Source: Chamaea fasciata (taxonomy: Eukaryota > Chordata > Aves > Passeriformes > Sylviidae). Taken from it: a stretch of DNA of 64,000 bases. Position 1 is the stretch's first letter, and each line of letters begins with the position of its first letter. The stretch is taken from contig JARCOQ010000005.1 of assembly GCA_029207755.1 (NCBI GenBank), forward strand, positions 64,181,414 to 64,245,413, read 5' to 3'. Both the position numbers and the translations under genes were made by a program. The notes beneath the pieces are model-generated. The model saw nothing but the letters and a program-made list of their open reading frames with translations, was not told the origin of the DNA and did no database searches. This document shows positions 27,304-40,210 of this stretch, piece by piece.

Positions 27304-30300
27304 ATGGCCTACCCGGGGGAGGACTACGACAACGAGGTGCGGGCGGGGGGACTGGGGGGCGCGCGGGTCGTGTCTGGGCTGTTCGCGGGGACTCACTGCC
27401 GCCCTCTCCCCACAGGCCGCCTACGACCCCTACGCGTACTCCAACGACTATGATATGCACACGGGTAAGTGTGAGGGCCCCACGCCCCGGGCCTGCTTGC
27501 GCCCGGCTGGGTCTGTGGGCCGGGCCGGGCCGGGCCGTGCGGTGGCCGCTTCACTGCTCCTCCTCCTCCGCAGGAGACCCGAAGCAAGACCTGGCCTACG
27601 AGCGCCAGTACGAACAGCAGACCTACCAGGTGATCCCCGAAGTGATCAAAAACTTCATTCAGTACTTTCACAAGACGGTGTCCGATCTCATTGACCAGAA
27701 GGTGTACGAGCTCCAGGCCAGCCGTGTTTCTAGTGACGTTATTGACCAGAAGGTGTACGAGATTCAGGACATTTATGAGAACAGGTACAATACTATCCTT
27801 CCTGCAGATGGAAATCACTGTTTTAACTGTGATCCCGTTAAAAGGAAAGGATGGCTACTACCTGTGCTGTTCTAAACTTGGGCTTTCTCTGAAACCATTT
27901 TGATTTGGTTACAGTGGGAAAAAACCCTAGGTATTTCCAGCTCATTAGGCTGATGTAAGTATACATGAGTTGTGATCTGTCAGAAGGGAAGGGTGAGTCC
28001 TGGCCTAACAGGAAGGGAGGCTGCAAAAAGGGATCTCAGTGGTGCTAGTCAGGCAGTTTGCAGAAAGCTGTGAGGTGTAGCTTTTGTGTTTCTTCCCAAC
28101 AGCTACTTCCACTCCTGCTTGTAGCCGTGTCAGCTTGACATAAAGGGAATGTGGAAGTGACACGTCTGTTTCGTGCCTGGGGGATAAATTGAAGTCTCAC
28201 TGCTTACTTTGCAGTTTTCATTCTTTGCTTCAACAGTGGACTTACTAACAGGGGTTGGTGGTGCTGCTCAGTTTTCACCAAGTCCAAGGCCTTTCTCTGT
28301 TATCTTTGACTCCAGCACTCTTCATACTGAGTGAGAAGTAGCTTCTCATACCGCATGTGTGTCTGTTATTTTTCAGCTGGACAAAACTGACAGAAAGGTT
28401 TTTTAAGAACACTCCATGGCCAGAGGCTGAGGCCATTGCTCCTCAGGTTGGAAATGGTGAGTCTTCCACTTTCTCTTGGGTTGTCAGAGAGAAAAGAAAC
28501 TGAATCCCTCCAGATCCTGAGTTAGCAGGTGCACAGCGTTGTTGCTGCCTGAGTCAGTCACCTTTGTTCACTCTGGCAACTCCTTCAGCAGATGCTTGGC
28601 AAGAAGTCAGATGAGCAGCATGTCTTTTTGTGCCTCCCTTTATTGTTGTGGCGGGAGGCTGATAGGCCCTGTGGCTTGCTAATATCTTCTTCTGTCATCT
28701 TTTCCAGATGCAGTTTTCCTGATCCTATACAAGGAGCTGTACTACAGGCACATCTACGCCAAAGTCAGCGTGAGTGTTGGCCCTATGTCTTCTTGTGCAG
28801 TGCATGCTGGCTTCTCTGCGCCAGGAAACTTGACCACTTTTGCTGCCACTACAGTATCAGTGGTCCCCTTATCTTTGCAAGGCAGGATTGGATGGCTTCA
28901 TGAGCTGATGAAGTCACACTGATTTTAGGGAAGCTTAAAATTCTTGCCCTTTGTTAGTTTAGTAAGGATTCACTGACGGCTGAAAAGCAAGAAAGACTTG
29001 ATTGTCTGTCTTAGGCTTGTTAGCTGTCTCTTCAGGCTTGGTGGTGATGAGTGTGCAGGTTTCTCTGGTAGCTCAGATGAATTAGGAGACTGGATCTGAG
29101 TGTTCAGGAGGCTCTTTGTTGCTAACAGCAAATGTAATGGTTGGTGAGTTAGGGAAGAAGGGGATGTTGGAAAATAACTGAATTTTTCTTTTTATTGCTT
29201 ATGTGTGTTTCTTTGTGGCTCCTCTTCAAATGAGTAGGCAGTGAGAAGGGATGTCACAAGAGGAAGGTGCATTATTTGTCATTAAAAACCTCACATGGGA
29301 TCAGAGTGCCTTGCAAAAAAGGAAACATGAATACCATAAAGGATGGAAAAGAATGAAATGAAAGGAATAATGCTCTGTGAAACAAAACAATCTTTGCCTT
29401 TTGTTTTTTTAAGTTGCTTTGAAATCAGTGAGAAAGTCTTGGTTCTTAAAGGAAGAAGTCTCAACAGATGCATGACTTATGGGTAAATAAGTAATAACTG
29501 CAGTTTTGCTGTGGACCAGAGGGTGGAAAAATGGGCACTTTTAAAAGGCTGCTATGTTAACCCAAGCCAGGCTTCAACAGGAGAAACTGGTTTCTCAAGC
29601 TGTGCTGTTAGTGGTTCTCAGACTCAGTGTCTCCAGCTGAAACAAGAACCAGTAGGTCTAAGTTAATTGATTTTAATCAAAAATGATTGAAAGTTGGCAT
29701 CATTTAGAAATTATGTCCAGAAACAGAATTGCTGATCTACTAATGCTTCTTATGAGCAGAGAAGGAAGGAAGGCTGGTGAAGGTAATAGGAAGTTCTTGA
29801 ATCTGAATAGCAGGGGGGAACAGGGAAAGTTAATGCAGAATATTCACAGGAGGTTTGACTGCTTGACATCCTGGGAGAAGGTACCTGTACAGGAAAAGTC
29901 ATTCCTGTTTTGTGGGGCAGCAGTGCTACAATTTCAGGTTTTCTAGGTGATGCTGGTGGGTGTCCTGGCTGAATACTGGCACTAGGACTCCCAAACAGGA
30001 CCCTCTTGCTCTTCTTATGCTGTTGCCCATGAACTCCCTCCTGCCCTGCTTGAAGTGAAGCAGACTCTGCTGACTTCTCTTTGCAGGGGGGGCCCACGCT
30101 GGAGCAGAGATTTGAGTCCTATTACAACTACTGCAATCTCTTCAACTACATCCTCAGTGAGTTGCTGCAATTAATTTTTGGTTTGTGAATTTTGGAGAGA
30201 AAGATTGGATGGAGAGGGGAGAGCTGAAGAAAGGGTCAGAAGAACTGAAACATGTTTATAAATAACAGAGGGAAAGGTAGTCTGTAAGCTCTCTGCATGT

Positions 30301-33300
30301 TTGAGTTTGTTGAATGAAGAGCAATTTACATCCATTAATTTAAAACCACAAAAAGCAGAAACAATGCTTTCTAAAATACTGTAAAGAATAAAACTTACTT
30401 AGCTCTCTGTCTTGCTGAGAGCTGCTTCACCTATCTTTATTAAAAAGTAAAATGAAGCTGTAAGCAAAAGAAACCTTGCAGTGTTTCACAACTGTTTACT
30501 GTGGTTAACTCCCCTTGGAACAAATGTTAGTGTTTGTGACTCTCTGCCAAGCCTCATGTGGAGAATGGATCAGTTAGGGTAAACCCCTGCAGTCTCTGTA
30601 TAGCTTCTGAGAGTTGGTGCTGCTGAGCAGTCACACTCTAGAGGTGAACCCTGTGCATGTTCATAGTCTTTGAAAATGAAGGCAGTTCAGGTAGTCAAAG
30701 CTGCAAATCTCAGCACTACTGCAGGTTTCATTCATCTGCTACTCCATCTCCCATTTCAGGGAAATTCTTGTGTTCTTTAATTTGTCTGTTCCTCCAGTTC
30801 TGACCATGTTCTTGCTGAAGGTGTTAACCGTCTCATCTGTTCTCCTGCAGATGCTGATGGTCCTGCTCCTCTGGAACTGCCCAACCAGTGGCTCTGGGAT
30901 ATAATTGATGAATTCATATACCAGGTATGTGATTATAAAACTGGGCCATTTTGGGGTTGCCTTGCCTTTATTAGTTGTATAAATTTTAGATCTCTTCTCT
31001 TGTTGTGATTTCCATAGCAAGGGTACAATTGTAGGTTGAAAATCTTTGCTGATCACTGTTACTCTTGTGTTAGCAAGTGGATGAAGAAGTTGTAAATGTA
31101 CAGATTTTTAAGTTACAGGGTGCTCTTTGGGGAATCTTGAACTTTTGTGCTTGTTTCTCTTTCAGAACAGAATTTCTGTCTTTCTTAGTCAGTGGGGCCT
31201 TTATGCGTGCACTGGGAGATTGATGACCTGATTTGAAATAAGCTGTGGTCTGAGATCTTCACATTAAGGAATACTTTTTCACTTACTGTTCTGAGTGCAG
31301 CAGTACAGATCTCAAATGCTTTTGGTTTTTCTCTTTAGAGAATATACTCCTGTCTGTGTAACTTTTTATTATAGAACTGCCTGGAATTCCTCAAGTGTTG
31401 TCTTGTCAATCTTGAGAGCAAAAAGGACATGCGCATACAGGGGAAAAAGATGCATCTGTGCAAACACATCTTATAATTTGGTCATTCTCTTTTCTACCTG
31501 TTCAGACAGCAAATTTGTGTTCAGATGCCTTTCCTAATTGTTTAAGAAATCCTTTTCTGCTTCGATCTCTCTCTTGGCCTTTTCCCTTTGTACTGAATAT
31601 TTTAGGGGCTTTCAAGGTTGTATAATCTGCCCTTTTGATTTCCATTTGATCTCACATGAAACTTTTTTTTTGATGCAACTTGTAGTTTACTGTAATGCAT
31701 TTGTGTGAGCAAGTTGTAAGCTCAGTGCATGTAGCTGAGCATCTCCAAACAAGCTGCTCATCATCGAATCTCTGCTTTTTCCTGTAGTTCCAGTCTTTCA
31801 GCCAGTACCGCTGTAAAACAGCCAAAAAGTCTGAAGAGGAAATTGATTTCCTTCGTTCCAACCCCAAGATCTGGAACGTCCACAGTGTCCTTAATGTGCT
31901 GCACTCTCTAGTTGACAAATCCAACATCAACCGACAGCTGGAGGTCTATACAAGTGGAGGTGAGCTTGGGTGGTGCCAAGCAGCACTGGTGTCTCTGGTG
32001 CCTTGCTTTGATTTGACCCAAGTTGCTTGCCTTTGTTTGGGAGCTGGATCAAACCCATAATCAGTGGATGGATTGGCTGGGAACTGGTTCTGTTGACCTT
32101 AGGTGAGAAGTACCAGTTCAGGCCTTGCTCGCTTCGTTTTAAACAGAAAAGTATTGAAAGGGAAGCTTGCTTCCTTGGAGCAATGGCATTGTGGTATTGT
32201 GGTTCCTTTTTTTCCCTAGGTGACCCTGAAAGTGTGGCTGGTGAATATGGGCGCCACTCGCTGTACAAGATGCTGGGCTATTTCAGCCTGGTTGGGCTGC
32301 TGCGTCTGCACTCTCTGCTGGGAGATTACTACCAAGCCATCAAGGTGCTGGAGAACATCGAGCTCAACAAGAAGGTAATGCAACATGTTTTAACCCTACT
32401 CTTGCAGTCTTCCAAATGCCTCTGTTCAAGCATGCTGGTGAAAAATTACTGTACTGAATCTTCCAGCTGAGGAACTGTTTGTATCTGCTGTAGTTGTCAG
32501 GAGCTTGTGGCTGAGCACAGCTGGAGCTTTGGCGTTAAATCAAGCCATATGATAATGCCTGATGCTGTTGCAGCACAATTGCCCAGTTTTTTAGGAGGTT
32601 TGCTGTGTTGTGCAAGGCAGTGTTGTTACAGAGAATACTGCTGGAACTGCAAGTGGTAGTGCAGTGGTAACTACCTGAACACACCATTCTTACCTTTGTC
32701 AGTGGCTCTTTCTTGTATTTTTGACTTCTGTTCTCACTGTGCTCGCTCCCACCTAGGCTGTTTTTGCCTTAGAATTGAGTGCTTCTGCTTGTGGCTAATA
32801 AAAGTTCAGCTGCAGTGGGTTTGGGCCAAGGCTTGGCACAGATCTACATGCATGCTGTCTGGCACAGGAAGTAGAGTGAAATAGGGGGAAAGGGAACTGA
32901 GCAGAGCAATGTTAGGCACAGAGCAAGAGTCCTCTCCTTGCAGGAAGCTGAAACTGGAAAACACAGGAAATGGGATGATCTAATAAAACAGTGAGGAAGC
33001 TGCTGCAGGGTTGGGTGGGAGATGAGGTATCCTGAATTAACCCTCTCCTGTGTGTATTTGGGATTGGAGTGAAAGCAGAGGTGGCTGGATTGTGGCTAAC
33101 AAGCCACAAATTTTGGATTGTTTGGTTTGGATTGTTTCCCCTCTAACATAGCATGTTACTCCTTCCTTCTCAGAGCATGTACTCCCGGGTGCCTGAGTGC
33201 CAGGTGACCACCTATTACTATGTGGGCTTCGCATACCTTATGATGCGACGTTACCAGGATGCCATCCGTGTCTTTGCCAACATTCTCCTCTACATCCAGA

Positions 33301-36300
33301 GGACAAAGAGCATGTTTCAGAGGACGACCTACAAGTATGAGATGGTAAGAGATAGAATAGACTAGACTTCCCAAAAGAAAAAGTTACTGTCTTCTTTCCT
33401 GTCCCTCTGTCACCTGATAGCTCCTGTCTAAACGTCCAGCTTTATTATCCTGGATTTTGCTGGTGGTGGTGATTTGGGATCCTCTGAACTCCTTTGCCAT
33501 GTGTGATAATACTTTCTCTTATCTATGTTACTAGTGACTTTGGGTATTCCCCATATTGTTGTCCCAGGTCCATCTGTGCTCTAGCTCTAGGCAGGGTTGT
33601 TAATGAGTGTCATCTGCTGATGATACTCTTGTTGATGCTCCTTCAGACTTAATTGTGTTTCTAGTCCAGTGCTGCACTTCAGGTTGCTGCCATTGTCAGA
33701 TACATTTCTATTATCTGATAATCATTCACAGACATGGCTGTAACAAAGCTCCTTTCTCTTTCTTCCTAGGCTGTTTTACCTTCTGATTTTGGTGCCTGTT
33801 TAACCTGCTGTCTCCTTTTTATCCTTACGATTAATTCCTAGCTCATTGTTTAGCCAAATCTTACCAGTCTTAATTCCAGGACACTTCAAAAAGTTGGTGT
33901 GTCTGTTTCAGCCACACAGCTGTCCATTTCATCCCACACTCAAATAAATTTTCTTTTCTTCACTGACCTCCCTGATAACTGTCCCTTGCCAGGAGATGGT
34001 TGTTAAACTATTTGCCTTCCCTTCTCTGCTTGTTCTTGTACCAAAACAGTCAAACATGCATCTGGCCCTCTGAGTTCTGCGTGGCTCTGGATGCATTTAC
34101 TCTGCACCATCCTCTTGTCCAGCCCTCTCTTTTATCTCTAAGAGCCTTGATGTGTCATTCATCCATTTGTTTTGCTCAGAGGCACTGCTGCTTTGTGCTG
34201 TCCCCCTTGAGCATTAGGACCATCAGTGCTCTGTGTAAAAAGTGGTCCTCTGCAAAGTGCAGCTGCCAGTTCCCTTGGACACCCTAAAGCCTGAGCACAC
34301 TGTGGTGCTGACAGGGTCTCCTCTCTGTCTCAGATCAACAAGCAGAATGAGCAGATGCACGCACTGCTGGCCATCGCCCTCACCATGTACCCCATGCGCA
34401 TCGATGAGAGCATCCACCTGCAGCTGCGCGAGAAGTACGGGGACAAGATGCTGCGCATGCAGAAGGGCGACGCGCAGGTCTATGAGGAGCTCTTCAGTTA
34501 CGCTTGCCCCAAGTTCCTCTCCCCCGTGGTGCCCAACTATGACAATGTGCACCCCAACTACCACAAGGAGCCCTTCCTGCAGCAGCTCAAGGTCTTCGCT
34601 GATGAAGTTCAGCAGCAGGCCCAGCTCTCAACCATCCGTAGCTTCCTCAAGCTCTACACCACCATGCCTGTGGCAAAGCTGGCTGGATTCTTGGACCTCA
34701 CAGAGCAGGAGTTCCGTATCCAGCTGCTTGTCTTCAAGCACAAGATGAAGAACCTGGTATGGACCAGTGGCATATCTGCCCTGGATGGAGAGTTCCAGTC
34801 TGCCTCTGAGGTTGACTTCTATATTGACAAGGTTGGTATCTACCACTTGCTGGCTGGGAAATTCTTTCACCCAGGAAATTCTGGAATTGGCAGCACCTAG
34901 TTTTGTTCCATTCTGTGGGAGACATTCCTTCTTCCTTTACCATTTATAGGGCTTGGCTGCCCACGATGAAGTTATAACTCTGCGTAAAAGGAATATCAGT
35001 GGATGAAGAGTGATGGAATATCACAGGCAGCTTTGGCAGCCAACGTACCTAGAAAACAAACACTTCCCCAGGACAGAGGGAGCTGCTTGTCAGCATTCTG
35101 GGAAGTGATAATTGAGTGACAGATAGTGCTGCTGTTTGTGTGTCAGGTGGGATTGTCCTTGTAGGTGTCCCCCACATGTCTCCTTTGTTCGACAAAGCAG
35201 AGATGTTGCTTGGTCATGTTACAGGTCTGCTTTGCACTGGAACAGCATTTAGTTGTGGCTGCTCTAGAAGGAGTCTAAACACAAGGTGTGGGCCTATCTC
35301 CATCTGCCATTGGAGCTGCAGCAGCAGGAAGCATAGCAAGGAGTCTTTATTCAAAGAAGAAAGCAGTAACCATTAGGTTTCTTGCTAGAAAGGAGACCAG
35401 GTTGTCCTTATAGCAGAACTCTTCTTGCAAGGTCTCATGCCATGTCTCAGCGCAGCTCTCATGGCATATAGCATGACTGAAAAGAGGGAAGCATGAACTG
35501 GGGTTGGAACTGTCAAACTGCTGCAAGGAAGACAAAAACAGAGAGTGTGTAAGAATGTGGGAGGTGAATACAATGTGAACTGGGGACCCATCTCAGGCAA
35601 AGGTATGAGGGAAGGCAGCCCAAGGAGAGCTGGATGGGTGCTGTGGGACTAGCGCAGGTCAGATATGTGTGATGCTGAACCATGGCTGGGGTGAAGCCCC
35701 GTAGGTTGATCCTTGTGTTTGGCAGTTCTTGCTGTCTCCCTGCTAGTAGCACAGTCCTTTTCCTAATCTCATCCTGTTCACTTCCCAGGACATGATCCAT
35801 ATTGCAGACACAAAGGTCGCTCGACGTTACGGGGACTTCTTCATCCGCCAGATCCACAAGTTTGAGGAGGTGAGGCCTGGGTGGCAGAGCTGTGTAGCTC
35901 TGTAGGAGACATGGGGCAATCACTGGGCTGTACAGGCTCTTGAGGGTCCACACCTGTGTGAGACAGCTGTGTAATTCCATGCTGGACTTAGCCCTGGCTC
36001 TGCAAGGCACTGGGCAAAGGCAGGTGTTCTAACAGCAGCTGCTGGCCTTTGAGGAATGGTATGTTTTTGTGAGCTCAGTTGAGCCACAGTGGAAGAGAGT
36101 TTTACTGTCCGGGAATGCTGTTTCCATTGTCCCTAGATAAATGTGGTGTCCCTGTCAGTAACACAACCAAAATTATATCTCTAACTTCATAACTATGGCT
36201 CTAGAAAATGGCCTCAGAGATTTCTGGAGCAAAGATGGCTTCAGCTTGGCCAGGAGGTGACATTCTGTCACTGCTCCACTCTCCCAACAGAGGTTGTTCT

Positions 36301-36632
36301 GCACTGGAAACTCAGAGGGCAAAATTTTGAGATTTGGGAGCTTAATACAGGGTTGTGATATAGCTGCTACAAGTTTGCATCCTCTCTTGCCCCCACATCT
36401 TTGTCTGCTATCTTGGAGAGGAGAGAGTTCTACTTATTCCCCTTCTACTTGATACACTGTATTTGCTCAAGAGCTCGCTTGTCGGAGAGTTGGAGAGGAA
36501 GGAGTTAAGAGGCATTGGATAAAGTCTGCTGAGGGGAACAGCAGTGTGTATCAATCACTGTATTTTTTTGACCTTTGCTTTCTCTGATTCCAGCTGAACC
36601 GAACATTGAAGAAGATGGGCCAGAGACCCTGA
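27304..36632 (+). CDS. EIF3L: Eukaryotic translation initiation factor 3 subunit L
   Basis: Thirteen coding exons are 27304-27336, 27416-27464, 27574-27784, 28377-28456, 28708-28769, 30087-30156, 30851-30924, 31788-31959, 32220-32374, 33174-33344, 34334-34831, 35789-35869 and 36594-36632. They sum to 1695 bases, or 564 residues plus TGA, exactly the human length. The protein is a non-core subunit of the 13-subunit eIF3 complex in the cytosol, which binds the 40S ribosome and recruits mRNA. Apart from the first dozen residues ([16 protein letters not shown]) it is nearly identical to mammals. The helical repeat region is followed by the PCI domain at about 330-530 (in the large exon 34334-34831 and the next), and it ends KKMGQRP. 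Exon 11 uses the slightly unusual donor GTTGGT. Introns show no recognised RNA gene or transposon. ATG context GCCATGG is strong. Confidence 0.97.
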
Positions 36633-36808
36633 TGTGGATGCAGTGCAGGCCTGGGCAGAGAAGTGTATGGGAGAGATTATTCTCTTTGTTGAGGGAGGGG
36701 AGCTCAGGATTCTGGCATTTCTGGAATCTCCTGTGACTCAGAAGGTATTTTTTATTTAAATATTCAGACTTGTTTGGCTCCAACTATCCTACGAAGGACA
36801 AGACATCT

Positions 36809-36814
36809 AATAAA
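36809..36814 (+). terminator. EIF3L: EIF3L polyadenylation signal
   Basis: AATAAA lies about 177 bases after the EIF3L stop, followed by a GT/T-rich region (TTTTCCTGATGAGCATTTGT). Cleavage is expected near 36830. Confidence 0.8.
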
Positions 36815-36834
36815 TAAGTGGAATTTTCCTGATG

Positions 36835-39759
36835 AGCATTTGTAGTCATTTATTTTTCCTGTGTAGAAGAATATAACTGCATCTGGAGACATGGGCAGCT
36901 GCCATTGGCTTGTGCTCTCGTTGGTTCACGTCATTGCGGGTAACAATAGGGAGCAGATCTGTTTAGGTGCTCTGTACATTCACCATGCACAGCAAATGGG
37001 GAAGGCTGCAGAACTGATTGACAGGAACAAAATGAGCTGTTCCGTAGTGACTTCACGGGATATGAAAAGAGATACAAGCTGGTACTATTTCTTTTAGCTT
37101 TTAGCCTACGCATTGAATAGACCTGAGTTATCATTACGTTCTTGGAAGGTTGCATTTTTGCCTTTTCTCCCCTCTATTTTATTTTAGTTGCTATGGAGTA
37201 GAAATGCTCCAAAGTGGATTGTCGTGTCTCTAAAGGAGAGGGGAGAATTTTTGCAAACATTGAACCAATATTAACTGGTTGTCTGATGAAATGTCCTTGC
37301 TGGAGGTTGTGTTTTATTTCAGCAGAAGTGGTGCCTGAGACCTGGCCCTTAATTTAATCGAGTTCATTTTCTCTGGAAGACTGCCCAAAGGTCTTTTATT
37401 TATTAAAACCCTTTAAATGCAAATTTTCCCTGCTCTCCAGCTGCAAATTTGTAGTGCCTTGAAAAAGGGGGGAAAAAAAGTTGGAAACGAGTCACATAAA
37501 AGAAAATCAAGGACCTGCAAGTATTGGAGAAGAGAATGCAAAGAATGAATCACATCCGTCCACACTCTCCCTTTTGCCATCTTTAAATAGTTTGGTGTTT
37601 GAGTGGTAGAAGCAGGTGCAAGAGGGAAACCTGCATGTGTAATAGAAAGCTGCACAAAGTGTGTTTCAGATACACCATCTCCCTCTCTGTACCTCTCGCT
37701 CTCGTTCCTTTCCACTGAGAAAGGGGTCCTAGCAGTCCAGTTTGTCTCTGTATGTGATTCTGTTTAAACGAAGGAAATAATTAGCCTTTGTTGGATTATA
37801 TTCTGTGTTTGAATGAGGGTCAGGTTTCCAGTGTCCTAGATACCGCTCAGAAGTCAACTGTTTCCCATCACAAAGTCAAGTAACTCAGGTGGGCAGGGTA
37901 CAGGCAACACAGTGAGATTATATGGGCAATTCCTGTTGGCCTTCTAGCTGCTGGTGTTGGTGTTATGGATGCTAGGAGCTTACTGTCTCCAGTTCTGGAG
38001 GGTTTGAGGCAGCCATATCATTAAGAAATTAAAGGACTGAGATGCCACTGCATTGCAGCAGCCCATGGAGGGCTGTGTTCATATCAAGCAGAATCTGATC
38101 CTTTTTGATTTTAGGGCTGGCACTTTTCCTTCTGTGTATTTTTGCCAAGAACAGCACAGTAAGCATAGCTGTCAACAGCAACTGCCCTACTTTCTTACTC
38201 TCCAAAGTCTAAATTTTTTCCCAGGATATGCTCAGGTGAATGTGATCCACAACATGAGAACCTTGGCAGGTATCTCTGTGACCAATTTCAGTTCATAGCA
38301 TAGCAAAGGAATCCAGTATGTTACTGGGATTTTAATATCTGGTTGGCATGTTGGAATTACAGATTTTTAATGCTTATCTGTATCATCTGAAACACTCCAG
38401 TGGTTATAGGCTGTTCTCAGGTCTATGAATATGCCGCTGCTTTGTTTCCATCTGCCAGAGCAGCTTCCAAAGGATGTACAGAGACCATCCACTGATCTCC
38501 CTGGCTCCACGCCTTCTCTGAGGGACTGCTGAAGGTTAACTGAGCAGGACTGGCACTTGTTGGAACGAAGCCAGGAGGAGCTTGCAGCTCTCACTGCGTG
38601 GAAAGATGGGCTCAGCGAGCTGCCGTGCCTGGCACTGCTTGAAGCTGGAGGAATGCAGGGTGTTCAGCAGCATCAACAGAGCTCTGCTGGTGCTGGGAAG
38701 GCGCTCCAGAGGGAGGTGGGGGTGGCTAGGGCTTGAGCCTCGCCTGCTGCAGCAGGGTTTGGTGAGTGGAAGTGGTTCTGGACAAAATGGTTTTGTCTGA
38801 GGAAACCACACTACAGGGTCATGTACTCTGTGTCTCCGTCTCTGTCTTATAGTTGCGAAGGGGCTGAGTGTAATTATGGAACTTGGAAAAGTCAAGAAAA
38901 CCTCCCTCATTCTGCTGTCCCGTAGGATACACCAGGAAGACGCTGTCGGGCAGATCTGGAGGATGCCGAGTAGCCGGCGCTGTCATTACAAAACTGACAC
39001 AATGTTTCATTTCCTTTTTTGCTACAGAGTAGTTTTTCTTGTTATTTACAAGGCAGCTTATCTCGGGCACTGAGTGGGGAGGTTGTACAAGCCAGTCAGA
39101 GAATTTATTTTTCACATGTTACAGTTCTGGGACCGTAGAATGATAGAATGAAACAGTGGAGTATTAGAAAGACGGTGCTATGCATGAAATCTGAGTGAAG
39201 GAAGGAGTGTTAGAGCTCATACAACATAACTGCAGGAATGGACTGTTAAAGATTTGGAACTGGCAGCAATAAACTCAACCTAAGTATGATGGTTTGGTCT
39301 TGCACAGAGGGAGCTGTTGGAGATGAAAAGAATGCTAAGCTTAATAAAGTAGCCTTTAATAGTATGCTTCCCCCCTCTTGTCAAACCATCACCCTGAGCG
39401 TGCACACCAGCTCTCGTGACAATCCATTGCCTCGATGTGGTGGGTTCCTGAGATTGTATCGCACTCTTCCTGCGCTTCTTCCAGGGCTTCCTGTGAAGCG
39501 CTGCCTGTGACTCCAAGTGTCTTGATCTTCAAAGCTCTTCTTGGCCCTGAGCCTACCCTGGGAGCCACCTACGCCCCAGATGTACTCCACCGCTACGGCT
39601 TATGCCCCTAGGACTGATGAGAACTGCTTCTGTCTGTAGCAGCCCCTGTCTAAGCCTGAGAGGGATCCAGAAATCAGGTTGCCGAGTGGTTTTTAATCTA
39701 GTTGAATTTAAATTGTGTTCAGGCCCAACTCTTTGCCCGGGGTAGGAGAGGGTGCTCTC
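36835..39759. other. Intergenic, EIF3L to MICALL1
   Basis: About 2.9 kb with no recognised coding exon. A 105-bp inverted-terminus segment lies at 39287-39391. The right end grades into the MICALL1 CpG island. Open frames here are short and lack family resemblance. Confidence 0.5.
39287..39391. repeat. 105-bp segment with 10-bp inverted termini
   Basis: It begins TGATGGTTTG and ends CAAACCATCA, a perfect 10-bp inverted repeat, with an AATAAA-containing AT-rich middle. No flanking target duplication is evident. It could be a small non-autonomous element, a fragment of an LTR, or chance. Confidence 0.35.
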
Positions 39760-40210
39760 CCCAGCGCGCCGCTCTGCTCCCCGGGAAGCGCTGAGCCCGG
39801 GAGCTTCCGCGGCGTGTCCGGGCCCCGCCCCCGGAGCCCCGCCCCGGGAGACCCCGCCCGGCCCCGGGCTGGCGGCGGCGGCGACGGTGGTAGCGGCCGT
39901 CCCGATGTCGGGTCCGCGGGGCGCCCTGCAAGCCTGGTGCCGCCGGCAGTGCGAGGGCTACCGCGGCGTGGAGATCCGCGACCTCAGCACCTCCTTCCGC
40001 GACGGGCTGGCCTTCTGCGCCATCCTGCACCGCCACCGGCCCGACCTCCTGTGAGTGCAGGCCGCGCCTTGCCTGCCGCTTGGACGGGGCGCCGCGGGGC
40101 CCCGGCTGCCGCCCGCGGGCGCTGCTGGCAGAAGGAGCGGGGAGCGCGGAGGTTTGGGGCGCGGGACCGCTGGGACCCCCTTTCTGGAGGGGTTGGGCCG
40201 TCTGTGCCCA
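39760..40210 (+). promoter_or_regulatory. MICALL1: CpG island at the MICALL1 5' end
   Basis: Very GC- and CpG-rich sequence surrounds the first coding exon (39905-40050), with GC-box motifs such as CCCCGCCC at about 39823-39850 on the upstream side. No TATA box is seen. A TATA-less CpG promoter is inferred. Confidence 0.7.

Noticed and set aside
28900..28980. Box C/D snoRNA-like spacing in EIF3L intron 5 (CTGATGA and CTGA about 66 bases apart)
   Set aside because: The C box has C instead of a purine at its first position, the terminal stem is only about three pairs, and no guide complementarity was evident.
34242..34748. 168-codon plus-strand frame within EIF3L exon 11
   Set aside because: It is an alternative frame of a conserved EIF3L exon; the correct frame is identified by the PCI-domain sequence.
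39130..39160. CR1 3'-tip-like phrase (GTAGAATGATAGAATG)
   Set aside because: No following GGTTGGAAGGGACC block, so the match is too short to support an element.
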